From positions 1 through 64,000 of the forward strand of contig QJZC01000063.1 of the NCBI GenBank assembly GCA_003247575.1: a stretch of 64,000 nt of DNA, written 5' to 3'. The stretch's first letter is position 1; every line of letters begins with the position of its first letter. The notes beneath the pieces were generated by a model. It ran no database searches. It saw nothing but the letters and a program-made list of their open reading frames with translations, and was not told the DNA's origin. The stretch is from Pseudomonadota bacterium. GTDB lineage: Bacteria; Myxococcota_A; UBA9160; SZUA-336. Below are positions 56,462 to 64,000 of this stretch, one piece after another. The translations under genes and the position numbers were made by a program.

Positions 56462-58473
56462 TGAGGGATCCGTTGGGCGGAGGTGGCTCTTCTGGAGCCG
56501 ATTCGGGCATCGAGCGTCGGATTCTCGGCACCGTTCTGGCGATCATCTCGGTCTGGCTGATGCTCGGAGCGCGCCTGTTCTACCTGCAGGTGGTCGAGGG
56601 CGATCGCTACCGCGTGTCCGCTCAGAAGAACAGCGTGCGCACGCACCGCGTGTATGCCTCGCGCGGAATGATTCTCGATCGGAACGGCGAGATCCTCGTG
56701 GATTCTCGTCCCGCATTCGATGTGCGCTTGGTCCCCGACCAAGCGCAGGACATCGATCGTACGCTCAATCGATTGGCTTCGCTGCTTGGGACCGAGCGCC
56801 AGGAGCTCGAGGAGCGCGTCGGTAGGCCGCGAGGACGCTTCCGCTTTCAGCCGATGCTGGTTGCCCACGACATCGACTACGCGGCTGCTGCGCGCGTCGG
56901 GGCGCGCCTCTGGGCCTTGCCCGGGGTGATCACGCGCGCGGATCCAGTGCGCTCATATCGATACGACGGGAGTGCCGCCCACCTCCTCGGAATGCTGGGC
57001 GAGATCGGCGAACGCGAGCTCAAGAGCAAGAACTTCCAGGGATATCGTCGCGGCGACATCATTGGCAAGGATGGCATCGAGCGCTTGCTGGATCGTCAGC
57101 TGCGCGGCCGCGACGGCGGGCGAAACGTGCTCGTGGACGCGCACGGGCGAGAGCTCGAGGTGCTCTCGGAGATCTCGCCTCAGCCCGGGGTGAACGTCGT
57201 CTTGACGATCGACCACCGGCTGCAGCGAGTCGCCGAGGAGCAGCTGGAGCTCTCGGGCCACAATGGCGCCGTCGTGGCGCTCGATCCACGCAATGGCGAG
57301 GTGCTCGCTCTCGCGAGCCGTCCGGCCTACGACCCGAACCGCTTTGCGCGCGGTATCGCTTCGAGTGAGTGGCAGGGGCTGGTCAAGGATCCGAACAAGC
57401 CGCTGCACGACCGCGCTCTGACTGGACAGTTCCCACCCGGCTCCACCTACAAGGTCATCCCCGCGTTGGCTGGGCTGGAGGCGGGTGTGATCACTCCCGA
57501 GACGACGATCCGTTGCGGTGGGTCGTATCGGCTCGGCAGAGGGCGCTATCGATGCTGGAAGCGCGGCGGCCACGGCCCCATGAACGTGCACTCCGCACTC
57601 GTGCAGTCTTGCGACGTCTTCTTCTACAAGGTGGCGGAGATGCTCGAGCGCGAGCGACGTGGGGTCGATGAGCTGGCCTATTACGCCCGCGCCTTCGGGC
57701 TGGGGAGCCGCTCCGGAATCGCCGCACTGCGAGAGACAGAGGGACTCGTGCCCACGCGCGCCTGGAAGGAGCGCCGCTTTCGCGAGAAGTGGCAGATGGG
57801 TGAGACCATCTCCGTCGCGATCGGACAGGGATTCAATCTCTGGACTCCCATGCAGCTCGCACTCACGTACGGAGCCATCGGAAACGGCGGGATGCGCTAC
57901 CGACCGATGCTGGTCAAGCGCCTAGAGAGTCCGTTCGGCGAGCTGGTCGAGGAGCGCCTACCCGAAGAGCTGGCCACCGTCCCGATCAAGCGCGAGTCGC
58001 TCGAGGTCGTGCGCAAGGCGCTGCGCGGTGTCGTGCACGAGCCGCGGGGGACCGGAGGGCGCATGCGGGGGCTGGCCGGCGGGGTCGAAGCTGCAGGCAA
58101 GACCGGGACGGCGCAGGTCGTCGGAATGGGCAAGGAGTACGTCAAGTCCGAGGATCTACCGGAGCAGTTTCGCGATCATGCCTGGTTCGCGACCTTCGTT
58201 CCGGCGCAGGACCCCCGCATCGTCGTGGCTGTGCTCGTGGAGCACGGTGGACACGGAGGTTCGGCGGCTGCGCCGCTGGCCCGGGCGGTCGTCGACGAGT
58301 TTCTGTCGCATCAGCCCGATCTCGTGCCGCCGCCGGAGCCGGACTTGGGTCCCACTCCGCCCCCGCGCAAGCCCCGTTCCAAGCCGCCGACGGAAGCGGA
58401 CTCCACGCCGCCCCAGGTGGCCGCGGTCGGCTCGTCCGAGCGCCCCTCTCCCAACCGGAGGTCTCAGAACTAG
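56461..58473 (+). CDS. mrdA: Penicillin-binding protein 2 (elongasome transpeptidase)
   Basis: A 670-residue class-B PBP that crosslinks lateral-wall peptidoglycan. One N-terminal helix (ILGTVLAIISVWLMLGARLF), the dimerisation/pedestal domain (GMILDRNGEILVDSRP), then the transpeptidase with SxxK in PPGSTYKVIPALAG, SxD in LVQSCDVFFYK and KTG in AGKTGTAQVVG. The Pro-rich C-terminal tail (about 50 residues) is extra. It starts at the mreD stop (TAATG). Confidence 0.97.
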   Translation: MRDPLGGGGSSGADSGIERRILGTVLAIISVWLMLGARLFYLQVVEGDRYRVSAQKNSVRTHRVYASRGMILDRNGEILVDSRPAFDVRLVPDQAQDIDRTLNRLASLLGTERQELEERVGRPRGRFRFQPMLVAHDIDYAAAARVGARLWALPGVITRADPVRSYRYDGSAAHLLGMLGEIGERELKSKNFQGYRRGDIIGKDGIERLLDRQLRGRDGGRNVLVDAHGRELEVLSEISPQPGVNVVLTIDHRLQRVAEEQLELSGHNGAVVALDPRNGEVLALASRPAYDPNRFARGIASSEWQGLVKDPNKPLHDRALTGQFPPGSTYKVIPALAGLEAGVITPETTIRCGGSYRLGRGRYRCWKRGGHGPMNVHSALVQSCDVFFYKVAEMLERERRGVDELAYYARAFGLGSRSGIAALRETEGLVPTRAWKERRFREKWQMGETISVAIGQGFNLWTPMQLALTYGAIGNGGMRYRPMLVKRLESPFGELVEERLPEELATVPIKRESLEVVRKALRGVVHEPRGTGGRMRGLAGGVEAAGKTGTAQVVGMGKEYVKSEDLPEQFRDHAWFATFVPAQDPRIVVAVLVEHGGHGGSAAAPLARAVVDEFLSHQPDLVPPPEPDLGPTPPPRKPRSKPPTEADSTPPQVAAVGSSERPSPNRRSQN

Positions 58474-58476
58474 CTC

Positions 58477-59583
58477 ATGCCGGGAATCGACCGAAGGCTG
58501 CTGCAGAACTTCGAGTGGGTGCTGCCGATGCTTGGGTTCGCCCTGGCCGGCATGGGTGTGATCAACCTGGTTTCGGCGGATAGCAGCGGAGATGGGGGCC
58601 TGTCGCCAGCAGCACTGCGTCAGCTCTTCTGGCTCGGAGTCGGCTCGCTGGCCCTGCTCACGGTGCTGGTGCCGGACTATCGGCGGCTGGATCGCGCCAC
58701 GCCGTTCGTCTACGTGGTCGGCGTCCTGTTGTTGGTCGCGGTGCTCCTGATCGGCCCAGTGATCAATGGGTCGCAGCGCTGGCTGCTCGTCGGTCCGTTG
58801 AGACTGCAGCCTTCCGAGCTCTTCAAGCTGATCATCGTGCTCGCCTTTGCACGTCTGTTGTCGCGGCGTCAGTCCTCGCGCCCAATCGGGCTGGTCGATC
58901 TGGCTGTGCCGGCTCTGGTCGCGGCTGCCCCCGCCGTCCTCATCCTGAGGCAACCCGATCTGGGGACGGCCCTGCTCGTGGTGCTCTGTGGCGCGTCGTT
59001 GGTTCTCGTGGCGCCGATCCGCCTGAAGACCGTGGCGATTCTCGGTGTGACGGGGCTGGTGGGAGCCAGCCTGGCCTGGCAGTTCTATCTGCACGACTAC
59101 CAAAAGGAGCGGGTGTTCGTCTTCCTGAATCCCGAGCGCGACCCCTTGGGGAGTGCCTACCACGCCATCCAGAGTCAGATCGCGGTCGGTTCGGGGGGCG
59201 TCTTTGGCAAGGGGTGGTTGCAGGGCTCGCAGACGCAGCTCGACTTCCTGCCCGAGCAACAGACTGACTTTGCCTTCTCGGTGCTGGGCGAGGAGTGGGG
59301 CTTCTTCGGTGCCGCCTTCGTCCTGACGGTCTACGTCGCGATGATGGTGCGCGGATTGATGATCGCGCGCGCGTCGAAGGATGCGTTCGGGACCTATCTG
59401 ACGGTCGGGCTCGTGAGCATCTTCTTCTGGATGGGTACGATCAATGTCGGCATGGTGCTCGGTGTCGTTCCCGTCGTCGGTGTGCCGCTGCCGCTGGTGT
59501 CCTACGGTGGATCCTCGATGGTCACCTGTATGGTGGCGATCGGCCTGATGATGAATGTCTCGATGCGGCGCTATCTGTTCTGA
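58477..59583 (+). CDS. rodA: Peptidoglycan glycosyltransferase RodA (SEDS family)
   Basis: A 368-residue membrane protein with about ten helices that polymerises lipid II with PBP2. SEDS motifs: INGSQRWLLVGPLRLQPSEL, ILRQPDLGTALLVVL, QSQIAVGSGGVFGKGWLQGS, QTDFAFSVLGEEWGFFGA and PLPLVSYGGSSMVTCMVAIGL. It begins 3 nt after the mrdA stop. Confidence 0.97.
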   Translation: MPGIDRRLLQNFEWVLPMLGFALAGMGVINLVSADSSGDGGLSPAALRQLFWLGVGSLALLTVLVPDYRRLDRATPFVYVVGVLLLVAVLLIGPVINGSQRWLLVGPLRLQPSELFKLIIVLAFARLLSRRQSSRPIGLVDLAVPALVAAAPAVLILRQPDLGTALLVVLCGASLVLVAPIRLKTVAILGVTGLVGASLAWQFYLHDYQKERVFVFLNPERDPLGSAYHAIQSQIAVGSGGVFGKGWLQGSQTQLDFLPEQQTDFAFSVLGEEWGFFGAAFVLTVYVAMMVRGLMIARASKDAFGTYLTVGLVSIFFWMGTINVGMVLGVVPVVGVPLPLVSYGGSSMVTCMVAIGLMMNVSMRRYLF

Positions 59584-59604
59584 CGCGCGATCAGCTCATG
59601 AAGG

Positions 59605-59630
59605 CCCGGGACCCACGAGCGGGTCCCTGG
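59605..59630. terminator. Hairpin between convergent rodA and trxA
   Basis: A perfect 7-bp stem (59608-59614 with 59621-59627, 6-nt loop), extended by two pairs beyond one mismatch. No T-tract. It lies between convergent genes. Confidence 0.5.
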
Positions 59631-59646
59631 GACTTCCGCGCCGGCC

Positions 59647-59976
59647 TCAGTCGGCCAGCAGGCGTTGGATGCTGCTCTCGATCTTTGCTTGTGGCTGATC
59701 GCCGAGCATGGATTCGCGGACCTGTCCGTTCTTCATGAACAGCATGGTGGGCATTGCGCGCACGCTGAACTGCTGAGCCAGCTCTGGGCTCGTATCCGTG
59801 TCGACCTTCACGACCTTGAGCTTGCCCTCATAGGTCTCAGCGAGCGCCTTCAGCTTCGGCGCGAGACGCCGACACGGGCCGCACCAGGTCGCCCAGAAGT
59901 CGACGAGAACGGGGATCTCCGACTTGAGGACCTCGCTCTCGAAGTCATTGGGCGTAACGTCAAGAATCTGTGTCAC
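59647..59976 (-). CDS. trxA: Thioredoxin
   Basis: A 109-residue thioredoxin with active site WCGPC (VLVDFWATWCGPCRRLAPKL) and the cis-Pro in RAMPTMLFMKNG. The GTG at 59976 with AGGAG gives the usual length; an ATG further upstream would add 11 residues lacking family similarity. It overlaps the end of the upstream lipoprotein gene by 17 nt. Confidence 0.96.
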   Translation of the reverse strand: MTQILDVTPNDFESEVLKSEIPVLVDFWATWCGPCRRLAPKLKALAETYEGKLKVVKVDTDTSPELAQQFSVRAMPTMLFMKNGQVRESMLGDQPQAKIESSIQRLLAD

Positions 59977-60391
59977 TGGGGTGCTCCTCTCGCTTGCGGG
60001 CGTTCGCAAATAGCAGACGCCGCTCCAGGTCGCTGTCTAGGATGACGAGCCGGACCTTGAAGTTTCCCGTGCGCGCCAGCGCCGCGGCAGAACGATACCC
60101 GAGAGCCGGTGTAGGTGCGACAACCAGGACCGCCGAGGCCTCGAGGGAGGGAGGTGCCGGGCTGCCGCGCGTGGGAATTTCCCAGCGCACCGAGCGACTG
60201 GACTCCGGTCCCTCGGGGGTGTCCTGCGCGACCACCTCGATCAAGGTGCAGTCCCGGGCCACTTCGGTCGCCGTGTACAGGTCGATCACAGCGAAGCGGG
60301 CTGGCGGTCCTTGGCAGCCGAGGAGCAGCAGACCCGCGGCCAGCAGGAGCCGGCGTCGCAGGAGCCGAAGGTGGGTCCCAGTGGGTGGCAT
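59960..60391 (-). CDS. Small predicted lipoprotein of unknown function, upstream of trxA
   Basis: A 143-residue protein with a clear lipobox (LLLAAGLLLLGC). The rest (FAVIDLYTATEVARDCTLIE, SAVLVVAPTPALGYRSAAAL, GNFKVRLVILDSDLERRLLF) looks like a small alpha/beta domain; no family recognised. One Cys after the lipobox. Start at 60391 is set by the signal peptide; upstream ATGs in frame are possible. It is divergent from the macro-domain gene and overlaps trxA, suggesting co-translation. Confidence 0.65.
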   Translation of the reverse strand: MPPTGTHLRLLRRRLLLAAGLLLLGCQGPPARFAVIDLYTATEVARDCTLIEVVAQDTPEGPESSRSVRWEIPTRGSPAPPSLEASAVLVVAPTPALGYRSAAALARTGNFKVRLVILDSDLERRLLFANARKREEHPSDTDS

Positions 60392-60474
60392 CGCGACCCC
60401 GAGAATAACCGAAGCCGCCCCCACGCGACGTGGCTCTTGCTGCTTGTGCCCGGGAGCGAGACACTGGGAGCCTC

Positions 60475-61044
60475 ATGACGCGAATTCTGATCGAGGAAGG
60501 AGACCTGACCGAGGCGCCGGTGGACGCCATCGTCAACGCGGCGAACACCGAGCTCTTGCTGGGAAGCGGTGTGGCGGGTGCGATCCGCGAGCGCGGCGGA
60601 CCAGATATACAGCGTGAGTGTAATGATCTGGGTCCAATTCCGCTCGGCGAGGTCGCTGTCACGGGTGCCGGGAAGCTGCCGTTCCGGTCCGTTCTTCACG
60701 CCGCCGCCATGAATCCAGGTGGCGAGGTCAGTGAGCAGAGCCTGCGTGCGGTCGTCACCGGGGTGCTCGAAGCCGCCGAGCGCCTGCAGCTCACGAGCAT
60801 CGCGTTTCCGGCCATCGGGACCGGGGTGGGCGGATTCCCGTTGAGGCGCTGCGCCGAGGTCATGCTGGAAGAGGTCGAGCGTCACCTCTCCGCCCGCTCC
60901 GCTTCGGGGACGTCTACGAGCCTGGCAGAGATCCACTTCGTCCTGTTCGGCGAGCCTGCCTACCGAGTCTTCGAACAGGTTCGCGACGCGGAGCGGATCC
61001 GAGCGCAGCTGGCCCGTATGCAGAAGAAGCAGCAAGGAGCGTAG
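60475..61044 (+). CDS. Macro domain protein (ADP-ribose/O-acetyl-ADP-ribose binding)
   Basis: A 189-residue macro domain. Ligand-loop motifs: DAIVNAANTELLLGSGVAGA, GPIPLGEVAVTGAGKLP, and SIAFPAIGTGVGGFPLRRCA. The NAAN pattern fits MacroD-like de-ADP-ribosylating hydrolases. GGGAG precedes the ATG at 60475. The ccsA-like TTG follows 1 nt after the stop, so the gene is in the hem operon. Confidence 0.93.
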   Translation: MTRILIEEGDLTEAPVDAIVNAANTELLLGSGVAGAIRERGGPDIQRECNDLGPIPLGEVAVTGAGKLPFRSVLHAAAMNPGGEVSEQSLRAVVTGVLEAAERLQLTSIAFPAIGTGVGGFPLRRCAEVMLEEVERHLSARSASGTSTSLAEIHFVLFGEPAYRVFEQVRDAERIRAQLARMQKKQQGA

Positions 61045-61045
61045 G

Positions 61046-61840
61046 TTGACCGAGTTCTTACATCTGCTTGCCTGCGCTCTCTACTCGATCGCGGCCCTAC
61101 TGGGCCTCAGGCGGCGCGAATGGCCCGAGGCGGCGCGCTGGGTCAACGTGTTGCTCACCCTGGGTGTCGTGGGTCAGGGGGCCGGCTTCGTCGCGCTCCA
61201 CGCGCGCGATCCGCTCGTCCCGCTGGAAAGCTTTCCAGCGGCGCTCTCCTTGATTGGGTGGCTGATCCCTACCTCCTATCTATACGCGCTACGCGTGGCC
61301 TCCGTGGGCGGTGTCGGTCACTGGGTCGGGTGTGTTGCTGCGAGTATCACCTTGATCGCTCTGATCGGGCTCGTGCAGTATCAAGGTGATCCAGCGGCCG
61401 CCGAGATTCCCGGAGGAAGCTGGTCGCACGCGCACGTCCTACTGTCGACTCTGGGCTTCAGCTTGCTGGCGCTCACCAGCCTGGCTGGCCTGGCGTACCT
61501 TGCAAAGCGCACGGCGCTCAAGCGAAACCAGACCGCACGCTTCGGCCTGCCCTCGCTCGAGAGCCTGGACCGTATGGAACACGTCACGCTCGGGCTCGGC
61601 TTCTCCTTGCTCAGTCTCGGTGTGCTGACTGGCTTCGTCTGGGGCCAGAGCCGCGGGCTGAGCCCGTGGACGCAGCACAGTCGCTGGCTCATCATCGCCT
61701 GGGCGGTCTACTTGGTCCCAATCGGGATGCGGATCGTGCGTCACCAGCACGGCGATCGGCCGGCGCGAGTGGTCGTCGCAGGCTTCGGTTTCCTGGCGTT
61801 CTCGTACATCGGAATACGACTGTTGGGGATGACGGCGTGA
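61046..61840 (+). CDS. CcsA/HemX-like membrane protein upstream of hemA
   Basis: A 264-residue protein with about eight helices, a TTG start and conserved SHAHVLLSTLGFSLLALTSL near residue 135 and WTQHSRWLIIAWAVY near residue 210. The His residues in these two segments resemble those of CcsA-type cytochrome c assembly proteins. A ccsA-like hemX gene before hemA is usual in Bacillus and many deltaproteobacteria; it may adjust HemA level or take part in c-type cytochrome maturation. It overlaps hemA by 4 nt (GTGA). Confidence 0.85.
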   Translation: MTEFLHLLACALYSIAALLGLRRREWPEAARWVNVLLTLGVVGQGAGFVALHARDPLVPLESFPAALSLIGWLIPTSYLYALRVASVGGVGHWVGCVAASITLIALIGLVQYQGDPAAAEIPGGSWSHAHVLLSTLGFSLLALTSLAGLAYLAKRTALKRNQTARFGLPSLESLDRMEHVTLGLGFSLLSLGVLTGFVWGQSRGLSPWTQHSRWLIIAWAVYLVPIGMRIVRHQHGDRPARVVVAGFGFLAFSYIGIRLLGMTA

Positions 61841-63108
61841 ATCTGATCCTGATCGGCTTGAACCACCGAACCGCGCCCGTGGACGTTCGCGAGCGCTACG
61901 CCCTCTCCGAGGACCGCGCCTTCACGCTGAACGAGAAGCTCGTCTTGCATGCGAGCCTGGTGGAAGGAGTGGTGATCTCCACCTGCAATCGTACGGAGAT
62001 CATCGCGGTCGCGGATGGCGCCGAGAAGGGAGAGGAGGCTCTGTTCCAGACGTTCGATGCGCTGGTTCCGGGTAATCGGGCCGCGCGGGAGCACTTCTAC
62101 GTTCACCGCAATCGCGCTGCGGTAGAGCACCTGTTCCGCGTGGCCGCGAGCCTCGACTCCATGGTGCTGGGCGAGACCCAGATCCTCGGTCAGGTAAAGC
62201 GCGCCTACGCTCTTGCGGCACAGGCAGGCTCCTGCGGTGCGATCCTGAATCGGCTGTTCCATCGAGCCTTTCGGGCTGCCAAACGCGTGCGCGCGGAGAC
62301 CGGGCTGGGGGCGACGTCGATCTCGCTCGCTCGCGTGGGCGTGCAGCTCGCGGCCGAGATCTTCGAGACGCTGGCCGACAAGCGACTCGCGCTCGTCGGG
62401 GCGGGTGAGATCGCCGAAGCCTCACTCCACGCCTTCCACGAATCCGGGCTGCGCAGCATCGTCGTGTTGAACCGTACGCCGGAGGCGGCTGCGCGGCTCG
62501 CCGCGCCGTACGACGCCCAGGCTGCGTCCCTCTCGCGACTGGACTCGGAGCTCGCCGCGGCCGACATCGTCGTGTCCTCGGTCACGGTAGACCGCCCGGT
62601 GATTTCGACTGGCCAGATCCAACGCACCATCGCCCAACGACATCAGCGCTCGCTGTTGATCATCGATCTCGGTCTGCCGCGCAACGTGGATCCGGCGTGC
62701 AAGCAGATCGACGACGCATACCTCTACGACGTGGACGATTTGGAGGAGGTGGCTCAGCGCGGGCGCGACCGCCGAAGAGAGGCGATGGTGCCGGCCGAAG
62801 CGATTCTCGCGCTGGAGCTGGAGCAGTTCGAGCGCTGGCAAGCCGGACTGCGGGCGGTACCAACCATTCGGAACCTCGTGGCGCGCACGCGCGAGATTGC
62901 GCGCCGGGAGGCACAGCGCACCCTCGTACGCATGCCCGACACTTCCGACGAGACGCGCGACGCGCTCGAGCGCATGGCAGACGCGATCGTTGCGAAGCTG
63001 CTGCATCGTCCGCTAGATCAACTCCGCAACGAAGCTGCGGACCAGGGACCGGCCTACTACGCGGAAGCGATCCGAGAGATCTTTGGGCTGGAGGAGGATG
63101 AGGAGTGA
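61837..63108 (+). CDS. hemA: Glutamyl-tRNA reductase
   Basis: A 423-residue NADPH enzyme that makes glutamate-1-semialdehyde in the C5 route to tetrapyrroles. Catalytic Cys in VVISTCNRTEI, GLNHRTAPVDVRE, LDSMVLGETQILGQVK, NADPH-binding LVGAGEIAEASL and the C-terminal dimerisation domain. GTG start overlapping the ccsA-like stop; the stop overlaps the hemC GTG. Confidence 0.97.
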   Translation: MNLILIGLNHRTAPVDVRERYALSEDRAFTLNEKLVLHASLVEGVVISTCNRTEIIAVADGAEKGEEALFQTFDALVPGNRAAREHFYVHRNRAAVEHLFRVAASLDSMVLGETQILGQVKRAYALAAQAGSCGAILNRLFHRAFRAAKRVRAETGLGATSISLARVGVQLAAEIFETLADKRLALVGAGEIAEASLHAFHESGLRSIVVLNRTPEAAARLAAPYDAQAASLSRLDSELAAADIVVSSVTVDRPVISTGQIQRTIAQRHQRSLLIIDLGLPRNVDPACKQIDDAYLYDVDDLEEVAQRGRDRRREAMVPAEAILALELEQFERWQAGLRAVPTIRNLVARTREIARREAQRTLVRMPDTSDETRDALERMADAIVAKLLHRPLDQLRNEAADQGPAYYAEAIREIFGLEEDEE

Positions 63109-64000
63109 CGCTCTTACGGATCGGAACGCGTGGTAGCGAGCTGGCGCTCGTGCAGTCGGAGAGGATCGCGCAGCAACTGCGTGATCTCGGCCACGAGATC
63201 GAGATCGTAAAGATCCAGACATCTGGGGATCGCAGTCAGGAGACGATGCGTCCCGACGGAGGCAAGGCGGCCTGGATCCACGAGATCGAGCAGGCCCTCC
63301 AGGAGGGCAGCGTCGATCTGGCCGTGCACAGCGCAAAGGATCTCCCCACCGAGCTCGCCGAGGGCACCACCATTGCGGCCTACCCGCATCGTGAGGATCC
63401 CCGTGACTGCTTCATCGGAGCCCCTGGCCGGCGCTTCACTGCGCTTCCCCCAGGCGCTCGTGTGGGCACCAGCAGCATGCGGCGGAGCGCCTTGCTGCGT
63501 GCGCTCCGGCCCGAGCTCGAGGTCGTTCCCGTGCGGGGGAACGTGAAGACCCGCATTCAGAAGATCGAGACCCTTTCCCTCGACGGAGTGATCCTTGCCT
63601 CGGCCGGATTGATCCGGCTCGGGCTCGAGGACCGGATTCTCGATCCGCTGGATCAGGAGCGCTACGTGCCCGCAGGCGGGCAGGGGGCCCTGGCGGTTCA
63701 GGTTCGCATCGATGATGAGCCGGTCGTCAAGAGCGTCTCGCAGCTCGAGGAGCCCACCGTTGCGGCGCAGGTGCGTGCGGAGCGCGCGCTCCTGGCCGAA
63801 CTCGGGGGCGATTGCCGCACGCCGATCGGAGTGCACGCGTCGCTTCAGGGCGTCCGGTTGATGCTGAGAGCGCTGATCCTGTCACCCGCGGGAACCGAGC
63901 GGATCGAAGGCTCCGCCGAGGGGGATACGGATGCGCCGGAGACGCTCGGTGTGACCCTGGGTCGTGAGCTGTTGCAGCGCGGAGCGGGGCGGCTGATCGA
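63105..64000 (+). CDS. hemC: Hydroxymethylbilane synthase (porphobilinogen deaminase), cut by window end
   Basis: The frame runs off the window after about 298 residues. It polymerises four porphobilinogens. GTG start overlapping hemA (GTGA). Motifs: LRIGTRGSELALVQSERI, VHSAKDLPTELAEG, GTSSMRRSALLRALRPEL, VRGNVKTRIQKIE, PAGGQGALAVQVR, and dipyrromethane-cofactor Cys in GGDCRTPIGVHA. The last few residues of the protein are outside. Confidence 0.97.
   Translation, partial: MTLLRIGTRGSELALVQSERIAQQLRDLGHEIEIVKIQTSGDRSQETMRPDGGKAAWIHEIEQALQEGSVDLAVHSAKDLPTELAEGTTIAAYPHREDPRDCFIGAPGRRFTALPPGARVGTSSMRRSALLRALRPELEVVPVRGNVKTRIQKIETLSLDGVILASAGLIRLGLEDRILDPLDQERYVPAGGQGALAVQVRIDDEPVVKSVSQLEEPTVAAQVRAERALLAELGGDCRTPIGVHASLQGVRLMLRALILSPAGTERIEGSAEGDTDAPETLGVTLGRELLQRGAGRLI

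Overview
The window is 64 kb of chromosome from a high-GC (by eye), Gram-negative, densely coding bacterium. Lipoprotein signals (lipobox cysteines), a CusCBA-type tripartite efflux system, an LpoA-like lipoprotein and the MreBCD/PBP2/RodA elongasome all point to a double-membrane cell. The gene set (a histone-fold protein, a F420-type LLM oxidoreductase, CcsA-HemA-HemC, LarB-LarC) would suit a deltaproteobacterial-type lineage such as Myxococcota, Desulfobacterota or Binatota. That placement is inference; no rRNA is present to test it. About 52 genes are called. There are no rRNA or tRNA genes, no CRISPR array, no insertion sequences and no phage genes: this is housekeeping chromosome with a few unusual elements.

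Layout. 1-5.7 kb: end of an outer-membrane efflux gene, a CusB-like adaptor with four metal-binding modules, and a CusA-like pump with two EF-hand loops inserted in its periplasmic part. 5.7-10.3 kb: an LLM oxidoreductase and a large winged-helix/AAA/TPR regulator. 10.4-18.4 kb, minus strand: DUF2059 protein, response regulator, SDR, YchF, PyrF, a GTPase/DUF2868 membrane pair, and a cyclophilin lipoprotein. 18.6-23.1 kb: gamma-glutamyltransferase and a fused double M16 protease. 23.3-33.1 kb: proteostasis block hemW-grpE-dnaK-dnaJ-LpoA-like-lon, with no hrcA where it often lies. 33.2-38.6 kb: thiL and a compact chemosensory operon (MCP, CheW, CheY, CheA, CheC-like). 38.6-41.3 kb: larB, larC and a hydrolase. 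41.5-46.1 kb: histone gene facing groESL across a shared terminator, then a membrane/TPR protein. 46.7-51.1 kb: lexA, tandem PTPS, folE and a sigma-70 factor behind a ~600-nt leader. 51.2-53.2 kb: phosphatase lipoprotein and PpiD-like foldase. 54-59.6 kb: mreBCD-mrdA-rodA. 59.6-64 kb: trxA with a lipoprotein, macro domain protein, ccsA-like, hemA and hemC (cut by the window end).

The strongest discovery candidate is cheA. It is split into two overlapping frames at an A8 run. The junction carries an in-phase A_AAA_AAA slippery heptamer, a perfect AGGAGG 13 nt upstream and a hairpin 10 nt downstream, which is the arrangement of the dnaX-type programmed -1 frameshift. The window would then encode both a P1-only phosphotransfer protein and a full-length 534-residue CheA. 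Second is the EF-hand insertion in the CusA-type pump, which suggests calcium-responsive metal efflux. Third is an archaeal-type histone gene in a bacterium. Other points of note are a recurring promoter form (TTGAC[A/G], 16-18 nt, TAGNNT) before groES, dnaJ, the histone and the sigma gene, and a chemosensory operon with no CheR or CheB.
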